Counted from the first letter of the stretch, positions 8,589 to 18,570 are shown. The stretch: 64,000 nt of DNA from Pseudomonas sp. KBW05 (GCF_003852405.1 NZ_QAJM01000018.1:62001-126000); one strand, 5' to 3'. Made by a program: numbers and translations. The notes: generated from the sequence alone by a model not told the origin.

Positions 8589-9839
8589 TTAGTGGGCGAC
8601 GGCCGCAGCGCCGTGTTCGTCGATCAACGCACCGTTGTGGAAACGGTCGATGGAGAAAGGTGCGGCCAACGGGTGCATTTCACCCTTGGCCAGGCTGGCG
8701 GCAAACACGTTGCCTGAGCCCGGTGTGGCCTTGAAGCCACCGGTGCCCCAGCCGCAGTTGAAGAACATGTTCGGTACCGGCGTCTTGGAGATGATCGGGC
8801 ACGCATCCGGCGTGGTGTCGACGATGCCACCCCACTGACGGTTCATGCGCACGCGCGACAGCACCGGGAACATTTCGACGATGGCCTGGATGGTGTGTTC
8901 GATCACCGGGTACGAACCACGCTGGCCGTAGCCGTTGTAGCCGTCGATACCGGCGCCGATCACCAGGTCGCCCTTGTCGGACTGGCTGATGTAACCGTGC
9001 ACGGCGTTGGACATGATCACGCTGTCGATAATCGGCTTGATCGGCTCCGACACCAACGCTTGCAGCGGGTGGGATTCGATCGGCAGGCGGAAGCCCGCCA
9101 GCGAGGCCATGTGCCCGGAGTTACCGGCGGTGACCACACCGACGCGCTTGGCGCCGATAAAGCCCTTGTTGGTTTCCACGCCGATGCACACGCCGTTTTC
9201 CTTGCGAAAGCCGATCACTTCGGTCTGCTGGATCAAGTCCACGCCGAGGGCGTCGGCAGCACGGGCAAAGCCCCAGGCCACGGCATCGTGACGGGCCACG
9301 CCGCCGCGGCGTTGCACGGTGGCGCCGAGCACTGGGTAGCGGGTGTTTTTCGAGCAATCCAGGTACGGGATCTCGTCCGCCACTTGCTTGGCGTTGAGCA
9401 GCTCGCCGTCCACGCCGTTGAGGCGGTTGGCACTCACGCGGCGCTCGGAATCACGGATGTCCTGCAGGGTGTGGCACAGGTTGTAGACACCACGCTGGGA
9501 GAACATCACGTTGTAGTTCAGGTCCTGGGACAGGCCTTCCCACAGTTTCATCGCGTGTTCGTACAGGTGCGCCGACTCGTCCCACAGGTAGTTGGAACGC
9601 ACGATGGTGGTGTTGCGCGCGGTGTTACCGCCGCCCAGCCAGCCTTTCTCGACCACGGCCACGTTAGTGATGCCGTGTTCCTTGGCCAGGTAGTAGGCGG
9701 TCGCCAGACCATGCCCGCCGCCGCCGACGATGACCACGTCGTAGACCTTCTTGGGGGTCGGCGTGCGCCACATCTTCTGCCAGTTTTCGTGGTGGCTGAG
9801 GGAGTGCTTGAAGAGGCCGAAGCCCGAGTAGCGTTGCAT
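8589..9839 (-). CDS. soxB: Sarcosine oxidase beta subunit
   Basis: Catalytic flavoprotein subunit (416 residues from ATG at 9839) of sarcosine oxidase. The FAD-binding motif [25 protein letters not shown] lies near residue 35, and the D-amino-acid-oxidase-like fold ends with [17 protein letters not shown]. The chosen start, [20 protein letters not shown], matches the conserved N-terminus of the family; an ATG two codons earlier (9845) is equally possible, and the longer open frame upstream runs into glyA and is not coding. It follows glyA by about 20 bases. Confidence 0.96.
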   Translation of the reverse strand: MQRYSGFGLFKHSLSHHENWQKMWRTPTPKKVYDVVIVGGGGHGLATAYYLAKEHGITNVAVVEKGWLGGGNTARNTTIVRSNYLWDESAHLYEHAMKLWEGLSQDLNYNVMFSQRGVYNLCHTLQDIRDSERRVSANRLNGVDGELLNAKQVADEIPYLDCSKNTRYPVLGATVQRRGGVARHDAVAWGFARAADALGVDLIQQTEVIGFRKENGVCIGVETNKGFIGAKRVGVVTAGNSGHMASLAGFRLPIESHPLQALVSEPIKPIIDSVIMSNAVHGYISQSDKGDLVIGAGIDGYNGYGQRGSYPVIEHTIQAIVEMFPVLSRVRMNRQWGGIVDTTPDACPIISKTPVPNMFFNCGWGTGGFKATPGSGNVFAASLAKGEMHPLAAPFSIDRFHNGALIDEHGAAAVAH

Positions 9840-9861
9840 AGTCATTACTCCAAAACCGCGC

Positions 9862-11115
<1,254 letters not shown>

Positions 11116-11220
11116 CGCGTCTCTCCCAGCCTTTCGTATTGTTGAGGCCCGGTGCAGGGCCCTTTGATGCGATGGTAGGGCTGGCGCTTGTAGATCAAAT
11201 GCCTACGCACGCCACGCAAA

Positions 11221-11234
11221 GGTGCGTTTACGAC
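11221..11234. promoter_or_regulatory. Candidate operator GGTGCN4ACGAC upstream of glyA-sox
   Basis: GGTGCGTTTACGAC lies 106 bases upstream of the glyA start. The same spaced pattern occurs 86 bases upstream of the dipeptidase-dgc-etf operon (36,249). Both operons belong to the betaine pathway, which GbdR is known to control in P. aeruginosa, so this is a candidate regulator half-site. Assignment to GbdR is inference. Confidence 0.4.
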
Positions 11235-11258
11235 ATTCATTGAACGCCGCAGAACAAA

Positions 11259-11348
11259 TGTGGGAGCGGGCTTGCTCGCGAATGCGGTGTGTCAGCCAAT
11301 ACAGGTGTTGACTGACACACCGCATTCGCGAGCAAGCCCGCTCCCACA
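11259..11348. repeat. REPIN 3 (TTGCTCGCGAA type)
   Basis: Near-perfect 90-base inverted pair starting TGTGGGAGCGGGCTTGCTCG and ending with its complement. The inner arms GTGTGTCAG and CTGACACAC also pair, so the whole element can form one long hairpin. It lies between the traX-like gene and glyA. Confidence 0.92.
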
Positions 11349-11353
11349 GGGGG

Positions 11354-12097
11354 TTAGACAATGATCTTGCGGACGATTAGCAGCAGAAGGAAGTGCAGCG
11401 GATAAAGGGTATAAGCCCAGCGCCTCATGGCCGGTGGCGAAACATATTTGGCATGTCGCAACAAGAACAGCCCCGCCAATGGCGCAATCAGGCATGCGGC
11501 CAGCCCCAACTTCGCCACCAGCGTGTCGCTATTGAGCAAAACCTGCCATTGATTGGCGGCCACACACACCAACCCCGGCAATACGCTGAAATACCAGGGA
11601 CGGCTGAACACCAGCAGCATCGCCAACGGCAGCAGCACACCAAAAAATCCGAACATCAGGTGTGTGGAAAACACCCCGGCTATCATGACGGCAACCAGCG
11701 CCAATCCTCGATCAAAAAGCGTCTTCTGCTGCCATCCTCGCGCAACCAGCAAACCCAGCGCCAAGGTCGGCAATACGTTCAACGTATCGGCATCGTCGAT
11801 AAACATCCGATACGGCACCTCGCTGATCACGCTGAACAGCAGCAGCCAACCCAGGTAACGCCAACTGACCGAAGCGTTTTTCACCCGGTGCAGGTTCGCC
11901 GCTATCGCCAGGCAAAACCACGGGAACGCCAGGCGCCCCGGTACATACAAGCCATCCAGGCTCAACCCGACATACCGCAGGTGATCAAGCACCATGCACA
12001 GCAGCGCCAGCCATTTGAGCAAGTCCAAAGCGCCGTCTCGGACAGGTCCGACAGGCAAGGTGTCAGTAGCGTGCATAATTCCCCAACGACTTTGCAT
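11354..12097 (-). CDS. TraX family membrane protein
   Basis: A polytopic inner-membrane protein of 240-247 residues (start ATG at 12097, or at 12076 giving MHATDTLP). The N-terminal segment DGALDLLKWLALLCMVLDHLRYV is the signature of the TraX family, named for the F-plasmid pilin acetylase and common on Pseudomonas chromosomes without conjugation genes. Seven to nine hydrophobic segments are visible (for example LGWLLLFSVISEVPYRMF and LYPLHFLLLLIVRKIIV). Its chromosomal role is unknown. It is divergent from ltaE, with 69 to 90 bases between the two starts. Confidence 0.8.
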   Translation of the reverse strand: MQSRWGIMHATDTLPVGPVRDGALDLLKWLALLCMVLDHLRYVGLSLDGLYVPGRLAFPWFCLAIAANLHRVKNASVSWRYLGWLLLFSVISEVPYRMFIDDADTLNVLPTLALGLLVARGWQQKTLFDRGLALVAVMIAGVFSTHLMFGFFGVLLPLAMLLVFSRPWYFSVLPGLVCVAANQWQVLLNSDTLVAKLGLAACLIAPLAGLFLLRHAKYVSPPAMRRWAYTLYPLHFLLLLIVRKIIV

Positions 12098-12166
12098 TTA
12101 CAGTGCGTGCGCACCCCCGACAATCTTGGTTACAGTGCGCACCAACATCGACCACAGGAATGGGCC

Positions 12167-13207
12167 ATGACCGACAAGAGCCAACAATTCGCCAGCGACA
12201 ACTATTCCGGCATCTGCCCGGAAGCCTGGGCCGCCATGGAACAAGCCAACCAGGGCCATCAACGTGCCTACGGTGACGATGAATGGACCCACCGCGCCGC
12301 CGACGGTTTCCGCAACCTGTTCGAAACCGACTGCGAAGTGTTCTTCGCCTTCAACGGCACCGCCGCCAACTCCCTGGCGCTGTCCTCGCTGTGCCAGAGC
12401 TACCATAGCGTGATTTGCTCGGAAACGGCCCACGTCGAAACCGACGAATGCGGCGCGCCGGAGTTTTTCTCCAACGGCTCCAAGCTGCTCACCGCCCGCA
12501 CTGAAAACGGCAAGCTGACCCCGGAGTCGATCCGCGAGATCGCCCTCAAGCGCCAGGACATCCACTACCCCAAACCCCGCGTGGTCACCCTGACCCAGGC
12601 CACGGAAGTGGGCAGCGTGTACACCCCGGACGAAATCCGCGCCATCAGCGCCACCTGCAAAGAGCTGGGCCTGAACCTGCACATGGACGGCGCACGCTTC
12701 TCCAACGCCTGCGCGTTCCTCGGCTGCTCACCCGCCGACCTGACCTGGAAAGCCGGCGTGGATGTGTTGTGCTTTGGCGGCACCAAGAACGGCATGGCAG
12801 TGGGTGAGGCGATCCTGTTCTTCAACCACAAGCTGGCCGAAGACTTCGACTACCGCTGCAAACAGGCCGGCCAACTGGCGTCGAAAATGCGCTTCCTGTC
12901 TGCCCCGTGGGTGGGCCTGCTGGAAAATGACGCCTGGCTCAAACACGCACGCCACGCCAACCATTGCGCACAACTGCTGAGCAGCCTGGTAGCGGACATT
13001 CCTGGCGTGGAACTGATGTTCCCGGTGCAGGCCAACGGCGTGTTCCTGCAACTCTCGGAACCGGCCATCGCCGCGTTGACGGCCAAGGGCTGGCGCTTCT
13101 ACACCTTCATCGGCAAAGGCGGCGCGCGTTTCATGTGTGCGTGGGATACCGAGGAAGAGCGTGTAAGAGAATTGGCGGCGGATATTCGGGAAGTGATGGG
13201 CGCCTGA
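12167..13207 (+). CDS. ltaE: Low-specificity L-threonine aldolase
   Basis: PLP enzyme that splits L-threonine and L-allo-threonine to glycine and acetaldehyde, linking threonine to the glycine pool of this region. Start at ATG 12167 gives 346 residues, the normal length; the open frame upstream is longer but crosses the traX promoter. The PLP lysine is Lys207 in VLCFGGTKNGMAVGEA; LHMDGARFSNACAFLG carries the PLP-binding Asp and Arg. Confidence 0.95.
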   Translation: MTDKSQQFASDNYSGICPEAWAAMEQANQGHQRAYGDDEWTHRAADGFRNLFETDCEVFFAFNGTAANSLALSSLCQSYHSVICSETAHVETDECGAPEFFSNGSKLLTARTENGKLTPESIREIALKRQDIHYPKPRVVTLTQATEVGSVYTPDEIRAISATCKELGLNLHMDGARFSNACAFLGCSPADLTWKAGVDVLCFGGTKNGMAVGEAILFFNHKLAEDFDYRCKQAGQLASKMRFLSAPWVGLLENDAWLKHARHANHCAQLLSSLVADIPGVELMFPVQANGVFLQLSEPAIAALTAKGWRFYTFIGKGGARFMCAWDTEEERVRELAADIREVMGA

Positions 13208-13285
13208 TACTGGCGTAATGCCGAGTCTGTTATTTGATATTTCTGACAGCAGCACACTGCATTTTCATTGACTAGCCTCTTGGAA

Positions 13286-13324
13286 CCCGCAAGGAAAAGG
13301 CCGCTGCAGCGGCCACCTTTCGGG
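13286..13324. repeat. Long interrupted stem-loop around a 16-bp palindrome
   Basis: A perfect palindrome GGCCGCTGCAGCGGCC (13299-13314) is extended outward by AAGG/CCTT and CCCG/CGGG pairs with small bulges. On the minus strand it is followed by TTTTCC, on the plus strand by ACCTTTC. It may end the ltaE transcript or form a structured leader for the 66-codon gene 57 bases further on. Confidence 0.55.
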
Positions 13325-13380
13325 CCCAACTGCCTGCCGAATCATCGGCCGGAAACGGAAATCCAGCAGAGAGCCAAACC

Positions 13381-13581
13381 ATGGAATATCAAAGCAACGG
13401 CAACACCCTGCAAAACGACGACAGCATCAGCACCACCGTGATTGATTGGGATGAGTTCAGGAAATTCGCCAAAGTCGGCGACACCATCCGCGAGCCATCC
13501 AGGACGCTGCGGATCTACGATAAAGTCTATGAATTGACAGCATCAGGCCAGAACTTCGTCGTACACATCTACGCCCAGTAA
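13381..13581 (+). CDS. Small hypothetical protein, 66 residues
   Basis: No family is recognised. The 66-residue product is soluble-looking and acidic in the middle (STTVIDWDEFRKFAKVGDTIREPSRTLRIYDKVYELTASGQNFVVHIYAQ), with no signal peptide or membrane helix. The pattern of short beta-strand-like segments suggests a compact cytoplasmic fold. A weak GAGAG precedes the ATG. It stands alone between ltaE and gbcB, behind a long stem-loop and in front of a REPIN. Codon use looks like that of a real gene. Confidence 0.6.
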   Translation: MEYQSNGNTLQNDDSISTTVIDWDEFRKFAKVGDTIREPSRTLRIYDKVYELTASGQNFVVHIYAQ

Positions 13582-13593
13582 CCACCCCACGCA

Positions 13594-13681
13594 TGTGGGA
13601 GCTGGCTTGCCTGCGATAGCGGAGCATCAGAACCTTATAGGTAGCTGACACACCGCTATCGCAGGCAAGCCAGCTCCCACA
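13594..13681. repeat. REPIN 4 (TTGCCTGCGAT type)
   Basis: Inverted pair starting TGTGGGAGCTGGCTTGCCTG and continuing CGATAGCGG; the right arm is its complement. This is the second sequence type of REP in the window. It lies between the 66-codon gene and the end of gbcB. Confidence 0.92.
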
Positions 13682-13698
13682 TTGGACTGCGCTCGCTG

Positions 13699-14799
13699 TT
13701 AGAACTCGATGCGTACGTCGCCTTTCGGCACGCTGCAGCACGACAGGATGTAACCCTCGGCTTCGTCTTCCTCGGTGATCCCGCCGTTGTGCTCCATCTC
13801 CACTTCGCCGCCCAGCTTCATCACCTTGCACGTCCCGCAGATCCCCATGCCGCAAGCTTTAGGAATCAACAGGCCAAGCTTGGCCGCCGCCGCGTGCACG
13901 GTTTCGCCCGGGGCCACGCGGATGCTTTTACCCGAGGCAATGAATTCCACCTGGTGCAGATCCGCCAGATCGACTTCCGGCGCATCCGCCGCTTGTTCAG
14001 CTTGCTCCACCGCATCAGCGCGGGCTTCCGGTGGCGTCGCGCCGAAGGACTCCTCGTGATAACGCGCCATGTCGAAACCGGCGACTTCCAGCAAGCGCTT
14101 CACCGCATTCATGTACGGCGTCGGCCCGCAGCAGAACACTTCGCGTTCGAGGAAGTCCGGCACCATCAGTTCCAGCATCTTGTGGTTCAGGTAACCGCGA
14201 TAACCCGCCCAAGGCTCACCCAAGCCGTGCTTCTCACAGATCAGGTGCAGGCTGAAGTTGTCGATCCGCGACGCCATGTGCTCCAGTTCGCGATGGTAGA
14301 TGATGTCTTTGGGTGAGCGGGCGCTGTGGATAAACGTCATGTCGACGTTGGCGTTGGTATCGTAGAACCAGCGCGCCATGGACATCACCGGGGTAATCCC
14401 GACGCCGCCGCTGAGGTACAGCACTTTCGGGCTCGGGAAGTCGATGGCGTTGAACAACCCCACCGGCCCGTGCACCGCCAGTTCCTGACCCTCATGCAGT
14501 GTGTCGTGCAACCAGTTGGAGACTTTGCCGCCCGGTACGCGCTTGATGGTTACCGAAAAGCTATACGGCACCGACGGCGAGCTGGAAATAGTGTACGAAC
14601 GCATGATCGGCTGGCCTTCGATTTCAAGCTCCAGGGTGACGAACTGCCCAGGTTTGAAAAAGAACAGGATCGGCTGATCAGCCATAAAACAGAAGGTGCG
14701 CACGTCCCAGGTTTCCTGGATGACTTTGACGCAACGGACAATGTGCCGACCATTGGCCCAGGTCTGGGTGGTTACCGGATTCAGGAAATTGTTAGACAT
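13699..14799 (-). CDS. gbcB: Glycine betaine demethylase, reductase component
   Basis: Reductase partner of the Rieske oxygenase GbcA; passes electrons from NAD(P)H through FAD and a [2Fe-2S] centre. From ATG at 14799 it has 366 residues: a ferredoxin-reductase part (GQFVTLELEIEGQPIMRSYTISS, then LYLSGGVGITPVMSMARWF) and a C-terminal plant-type ferredoxin domain with CGMGICGTCKVMKLGG and a late cysteine (YILSCCS). The longer open frame upstream lacks support. It is divergent from gbcA. Confidence 0.95.
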   Translation of the reverse strand: MSNNFLNPVTTQTWANGRHIVRCVKVIQETWDVRTFCFMADQPILFFFKPGQFVTLELEIEGQPIMRSYTISSSPSVPYSFSVTIKRVPGGKVSNWLHDTLHEGQELAVHGPVGLFNAIDFPSPKVLYLSGGVGITPVMSMARWFYDTNANVDMTFIHSARSPKDIIYHRELEHMASRIDNFSLHLICEKHGLGEPWAGYRGYLNHKMLELMVPDFLEREVFCCGPTPYMNAVKRLLEVAGFDMARYHEESFGATPPEARADAVEQAEQAADAPEVDLADLHQVEFIASGKSIRVAPGETVHAAAAKLGLLIPKACGMGICGTCKVMKLGGEVEMEHNGGITEEDEAEGYILSCCSVPKGDVRIEF

Positions 14800-15081
14800 G
14801 TTGTTCTCCACCGCCGACGTCGGCCTTATGGTGGCGATTCTGCGTAACGCCGAATGCGCCCATTTACCTATCTGCGACATTCACATACTTATCGCGACCA
14901 GGCCCCAACTACCTAGGGTTAAGCGTCGGGATCAGATTGGGCCATGTCGCCCATGGATAAGGTTCGACGCATCGGCGGCCCCACACTCGCTCCCAACAAC
15001 GACGCTTTCTTTACGCCTTGCACTGCACTAACCGTAGCCACTATTCGCCGGCCACACAGAATGGCCATGAGGACACACACG

Positions 15082-16377
15082 ATGGACGTCACCGCAACCT
15101 TAAGCTTGGGCGATCCGCTGGAACCCGCACGCAAGGCCACCGCGCAAATGCTGCAAGAGCGCGAGCGTACCTTTTCGCTGCCACAGCCGTTTTACTCTGA
15201 TGAGCGGCTGTTCGATATCGACATGCAGGAGATCTTCCAGAAAGAGTGGTTGATCGCCGGCATGACCTGCGAGATCCCCACCAAGGGCAACTACCTGACC
15301 CTGCAAGTGGGCAAGAACCCGATCATCGTGATCCGTGGCGCCGAAGGCGTGGTCCATGCGTTTCACAACGTGTGCCGCCACCGCGGTTCGCGTCTGTGCA
15401 CCAGCGACAAGGGCAAGGTCGCCAAGCTGGTTTGCCACTACCACCAGTGGACCTACGAACTGGACGGCCGCCTGCTGTTCGCCGGCACCGAGATGGGTGC
15501 CGACTTCGACATGAAGCAATACGGCTTGAAACCGGTGAACGTGAAGACCGCCGGCGGCTACATCTTCATCAGCCTGGCCGAGAACCCGCCGGCCATCGAT
15601 GACTTCCTGTCGACGCTGAACCATTACATGGAACCGTACGACATGGAGAACACCAAGGTGGCGATCCAGACCACCTTGTTCGAAAAAGCCAACTGGAAGC
15701 TGGTGCTGGAAAACAACCGCGAGTGCTACCACTGCAACGCGTCGCACCCTGAATTGCTGAAGACCCTGCTGGAATGGGACGACGTCACCGACCCGCGCGC
15801 CGACCAGGCGTTCAAGGACCACGTCGCCGCCTCCGCTGCCGCGTGGGACGCCGAGAAGATCCCTTACGCCCACGCCAGCTTCGGCCTGCGTAACCGCATC
15901 GTGCGCATGCCGCTGCTCAAGGGCACTGTGTCGATGACTCTGGATGGCAAACAAGGCTGCGCCAAGCTGATGGGCCGTATCAAGAACCCGGACCTGGGCT
16001 CTATGCGCATCCTGCACCTGCCCCATTCGTGGAACCACTGCATGGGCGACCACATCATCGTGTTCACCGTGTGGCCGATCAGCGCCCAGGAAACCATGGT
16101 CACCACCAAGTGGATCGTGCACAAGGACGCCGTGGAAGGCGTGGACTACGACGTGGAGCGCATGCGCCAGGTGTGGGACGCGACCAACGACCAGGACCGT
16201 CGCCTGGCCGAAGAAAACCAGCGCGGCATCAACTCCACGGCCTACCAGCCGGGCCCGTACTCCAAGACGTATGAGTTCGGCGTGGTGAACTTTGTGGATT
16301 GGTACAGCGAGCGCATGCTCAGCAACCTGGGAGCGGCGCCGGCGCCGTACCTCAAAGGCGTAGCCGTACACGAATAA
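15082..16377 (+). CDS. gbcA: Glycine betaine demethylase, Rieske oxygenase component
   Basis: Oxygenase that removes one methyl of glycine betaine to give dimethylglycine and formaldehyde. The ATG at 15082 is preceded by AGGA at a suitable distance and gives 431 residues; an in-frame ATG at 15061 exists. The Rieske motif is complete: Cys98-x-His100, 17 residues, Cys118-x-x-His121 (CRHRGSRLC ... VCHYHQW). The C-terminal mononuclear-iron domain includes ENNRECYHCNASHPELL. It is divergent from gbcB across about 280 bases, in which no clear operator was identified. Confidence 0.96.
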   Translation: MDVTATLSLGDPLEPARKATAQMLQERERTFSLPQPFYSDERLFDIDMQEIFQKEWLIAGMTCEIPTKGNYLTLQVGKNPIIVIRGAEGVVHAFHNVCRHRGSRLCTSDKGKVAKLVCHYHQWTYELDGRLLFAGTEMGADFDMKQYGLKPVNVKTAGGYIFISLAENPPAIDDFLSTLNHYMEPYDMENTKVAIQTTLFEKANWKLVLENNRECYHCNASHPELLKTLLEWDDVTDPRADQAFKDHVAASAAAWDAEKIPYAHASFGLRNRIVRMPLLKGTVSMTLDGKQGCAKLMGRIKNPDLGSMRILHLPHSWNHCMGDHIIVFTVWPISAQETMVTTKWIVHKDAVEGVDYDVERMRQVWDATNDQDRRLAEENQRGINSTAYQPGPYSKTYEFGVVNFVDWYSERMLSNLGAAPAPYLKGVAVHE

Positions 16378-16380
16378 AAA

Positions 16381-16485
16381 TGTGGGAGCGGGCTTGTGTG
16401 GGAGCGGGCTTGCTCGCGAAGGCGGTGGATCAGTTGAAAATGCATTGACTGACACACCGCCTTCGCGAGCAAGCCCGCTCCCACA
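16381..16485. repeat. REPIN 5 with a partly duplicated left arm
   Basis: The left end reads TGTGGGAGCGGGCTTG twice in a row (16381-16396, then again from 16397 continuing into TTGCTCGCGAAGGCGG). The right arm is single and ends in CTCCCACA at 16485. The extra 16 bases look like the stub of an older REP into which a complete REPIN moved; compare the element at 59,883. Confidence 0.88.
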
Positions 16486-17227
16486 TTTCCCCTCTCAGTG
16501 TTCAAGATTTGAGCAACACCCTTGCAGCCCGCTCCTGCCCTGCCCTCCAGCCTTTACCCAACAACTTATCCACAAAGACACCCACAGCAATTGTGGGCAA
16601 CTGTGCTTGCCTCCCACAATTAACTGAAGAAAATCCGTGACTTATTCAACTAGCAGGTTTTAAGCAGACACTGGTCATTTTTTAACCATAACCCTGCAAG
16701 CAGCTTAAACCGTGGCCTGTAGCGGTACGCAAACACCTTATCCACAGAACCGCCAACAGACTTTGGGTGTAACTTTGCCTACGCTGTGGAAAACCACGCC
16801 AAAGCTTCATAAACCAAGGCTTCCAGAGCTTTCATTCGCATTTACGGGCAAATTGATTACTTTTTGAGCATGTTGACGAGAGCCTTTATCCATAAGGCCT
16901 GTAGCCGATAGCAAACATCTTATCCACAGAAGCGCCAACAGACTTTGGGGGCAAGTCCAGATTGCTCTACGTCCTTATCCACACGAAAACCTCCCTAAAA
17001 ACCGTCACTTAGCCTGGTCATTTTTCGTACAAGTGCCTGTAACCGTTGATTCACGTGGCCTGTGGGCAGCCACGAACACCTTATCCACAGCCACGCACAC
17101 AGCGATTGTGGGTAACCCCAGCAACTGTACAAAAAACATACGGCATCTACACTTCCCCTTGCAGTTCATTTCACAAGCCTGGGTTAACGCGGAAGTCCTT
17201 GGCGGGATAACAGGAGGCACAACGGTG
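16486..17227. other. 742-bp non-coding region with diverged repeats
   Basis: No convincing gene on either strand. A roughly 60-bp unit occurs three times with divergence, starting at 16714, 16896 and 17057 (spacing 182 and 161). It begins GGCCTGT, continues to AAACACCTTATCCACAG and in the first two copies ends with GCCAACAGACTTTGGG. A related segment is at 16566. A second shared piece, CTGGTCATTTTT, appears near 16670 and 17015. The region is clearly more AT-rich than its surroundings and ends with the AGGAGG ribosome-binding site of the first pseudopilin gene. Confidence 0.75.
16566..17089 (+). promoter_or_regulatory. Cluster of five exact DnaA-box sequences
   Basis: TTATCCACA occurs exactly, all on the plus strand, at 16566-16574, 16738-16746, 16920-16928, 16975-16983 and 17081-17089. 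A one-mismatch copy TTATCCATA lies at 16886-16894. This nine-mer is the consensus DnaA box. No dnaA, dnaN, gyrB or partition gene is near, so this is not evidently the chromosome origin; it may be a DnaA-binding/titration or DnaA-regulated promoter region, or a repeat family that happens to carry the box. Confidence 0.6.
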
Positions 17228-17722
17228 ATGCGGCAGGGTAAAACCAGCCATCACTGCGCCAAAGGTTTTACGCTGATTGAATTGCTACTGACGCTGGCCC
17301 TGCTGGCCACACTCGCGACAGTGGCTTATCCGCTGACGGCACTGATGGGTAAACGCGACCGCGAACTGGACTTGCAACGCTCGTTGCGGGAGATACGCCG
17401 CGCCATCGATTCCTACAAAGAAGCCACCGACGACGGGCGCATTGAAAAGAGCGTCAGTGCCAGTGGTTATCCACCGACCCTGCAAGCACTGGTCGAAGGC
17501 GTCACGGACAAAACCAACCTGCAAGGCAACAAGCTCTATTTCCTGCGCCGCATTCCCCGCGACCCAATGTGCGAATGCCCCGAACTTGTGCCTGAAAAAA
17601 CCTGGCAACTGCGCAGTTACAAGAGTACCGCCGACAGCCCACAAGAAGGAGAGGATGTCTTCGACGTTTCATCCCGCAGCCCCCGGGAGAGTTTGAATGG
17701 AACGTTATACAGCCAGTGGTAA
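17228..17722 (+). CDS. Type II secretion pseudopilin, GspG-like (copy 1)
   Basis: Inner-membrane pseudopilin of 164 residues expected to enter a secretion pseudopilus. The prepilin-peptidase site is classical: Gly13 followed by FTLIELLLTLALLATL with Glu18 at position +5. The start is fixed by AGGAGG at 17212; GTG at 17225 is a possible alternative. The C-terminal domain holds YFLRRIPRDPMCECPELVPEKTWQLRSY, the same layout (RR-x-DP...W) as the next two pseudopilins, suggesting they arose by duplication. The gene overlaps the next by 26 bases. It is the first gene of the secretion operon, downstream of the DnaA-box region. Confidence 0.85.
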   Translation: MRQGKTSHHCAKGFTLIELLLTLALLATLATVAYPLTALMGKRDRELDLQRSLREIRRAIDSYKEATDDGRIEKSVSASGYPPTLQALVEGVTDKTNLQGNKLYFLRRIPRDPMCECPELVPEKTWQLRSYKSTADSPQEGEDVFDVSSRSPRESLNGTLYSQW

Positions 17723-18077
17723 CCGGGGTTTTACCCTGATCGAGTTGCTGGTGGTCATGGCCATCATCGCCACGCTCATGACCCTGGTGACGCCGCACTA
17801 TTTCCGCCAGCACGCCAAGGCCCAGGAAACCGTGCTGCGTCACAACCTGTCATCCATTCGCCAGGCGTTGGACCAATACCGCGAAGACCACGGCGCCAAC
17901 CCCGAATCCCTGCAAACCCTGGTGGATAAACGCTACCTGCGCGAGGTGCCCAAAGACCCGGTGACCGGCAGCCGCGACACCTGGCAACTGCAACCCTCAG
18001 ACGAGCAAGGCCTGGGCGACGTGCGCAGCGGCGCGCCCGGCACTGCCAAGGACGGGACGGCCTATGCCGACTGGTAA
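17697..18077 (+). CDS. Type II secretion pseudopilin, GspG-like (copy 2)
   Basis: Pseudopilin of 126 residues with cleavage after Gly11 (NRG, then FTLIELLVVMAIIATLMTLV) and Glu at +5. The globular part contains SIRQALDQYREDHGANPESLQTLVDKRYLREVPKDPVTGSRDTW, a typical GspG-type layout but shorter than the major pseudopilin at 20,327. It begins inside the previous gene and overlaps the next by 14 bases, so the three are translated together. Confidence 0.85.
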   Translation: MERYTASGNRGFTLIELLVVMAIIATLMTLVTPHYFRQHAKAQETVLRHNLSSIRQALDQYREDHGANPESLQTLVDKRYLREVPKDPVTGSRDTWQLQPSDEQGLGDVRSGAPGTAKDGTAYADW

Positions 18078-18570
18078 ACAGCGCCAACACGGCTCGGTGT
18101 TCATGGGCATGTTGGTGACGGTAGCCGTGGTGGCCGTGATGCTGATGGAAGTGGGCACGCTGTGGTCCAGCGTATTGCAGCGCGAGCGCGAGCTGGAATT
18201 GCTCGCGCGGGGCAATGAGATTCGCCGGGCGATTGGGCTGTATTACCGCGAGGGCAACAGCTTTCCGAAAACCCTCGAAGACCTGGTGCTCGACCGCCGC
18301 CAGTCCACCGTCAAACGCTACCTGCGCCGGGTCTACGATGACCCGCTGACCGGCAGCCCTGAATGGGGCGTGGTCGAGGGGCCGGGTGAAACCATCATGG
18401 GTGTGTTCAGCACAGCCAAGGGCACGCCGTTCAAACAAGGCAACTTTGCAGTCATCAATCAAAGTTTTACAGGGCAAGGTAGTTATCAAGGGTGGGTGTT
18501 TCTGTATGGCTCTGTACAGAGTAATCCTGTAACCCGCACCGCTCCCATGGGAGATCAGCTGAAACCATGA
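18064..18570 (+). CDS. Atypical pseudopilin without Glu+5 (copy 3)
   Basis: A 168-residue protein with one N-terminal membrane helix (about 12-32, VFMGMLVTVAVVAVMLMEVG). Its globular domain matches the two upstream pseudopilins (NEIRRAIGLYYREGNSFPKTLEDLVLDRR ... YLRRVYDDPLTGSPEWGVV). The processing site is unusual: Gly10 is followed by SVFMG, with no glutamate at +5. Among pseudopilins the tip protein GspK also lacks Glu5, so this may be the tip subunit, although it is much shorter than GspK. Confidence 0.75.
   Translation: MPTGKQRQHGSVFMGMLVTVAVVAVMLMEVGTLWSSVLQRERELELLARGNEIRRAIGLYYREGNSFPKTLEDLVLDRRQSTVKRYLRRVYDDPLTGSPEWGVVEGPGETIMGVFSTAKGTPFKQGNFAVINQSFTGQGSYQGWVFLYGSVQSNPVTRTAPMGDQLKP

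Noticed and set aside
16566-17089. Chromosome replication origin
   Set aside because: DnaA boxes are present, but no dnaA, dnaN, recF, gyrB, rpmH or par genes and no evident AT-rich unwinding repeats lie nearby.
16486-17227. CRISPR array
   Set aside because: Repeat units are too diverged, spacing is 160-180 bp and no cas genes are present.
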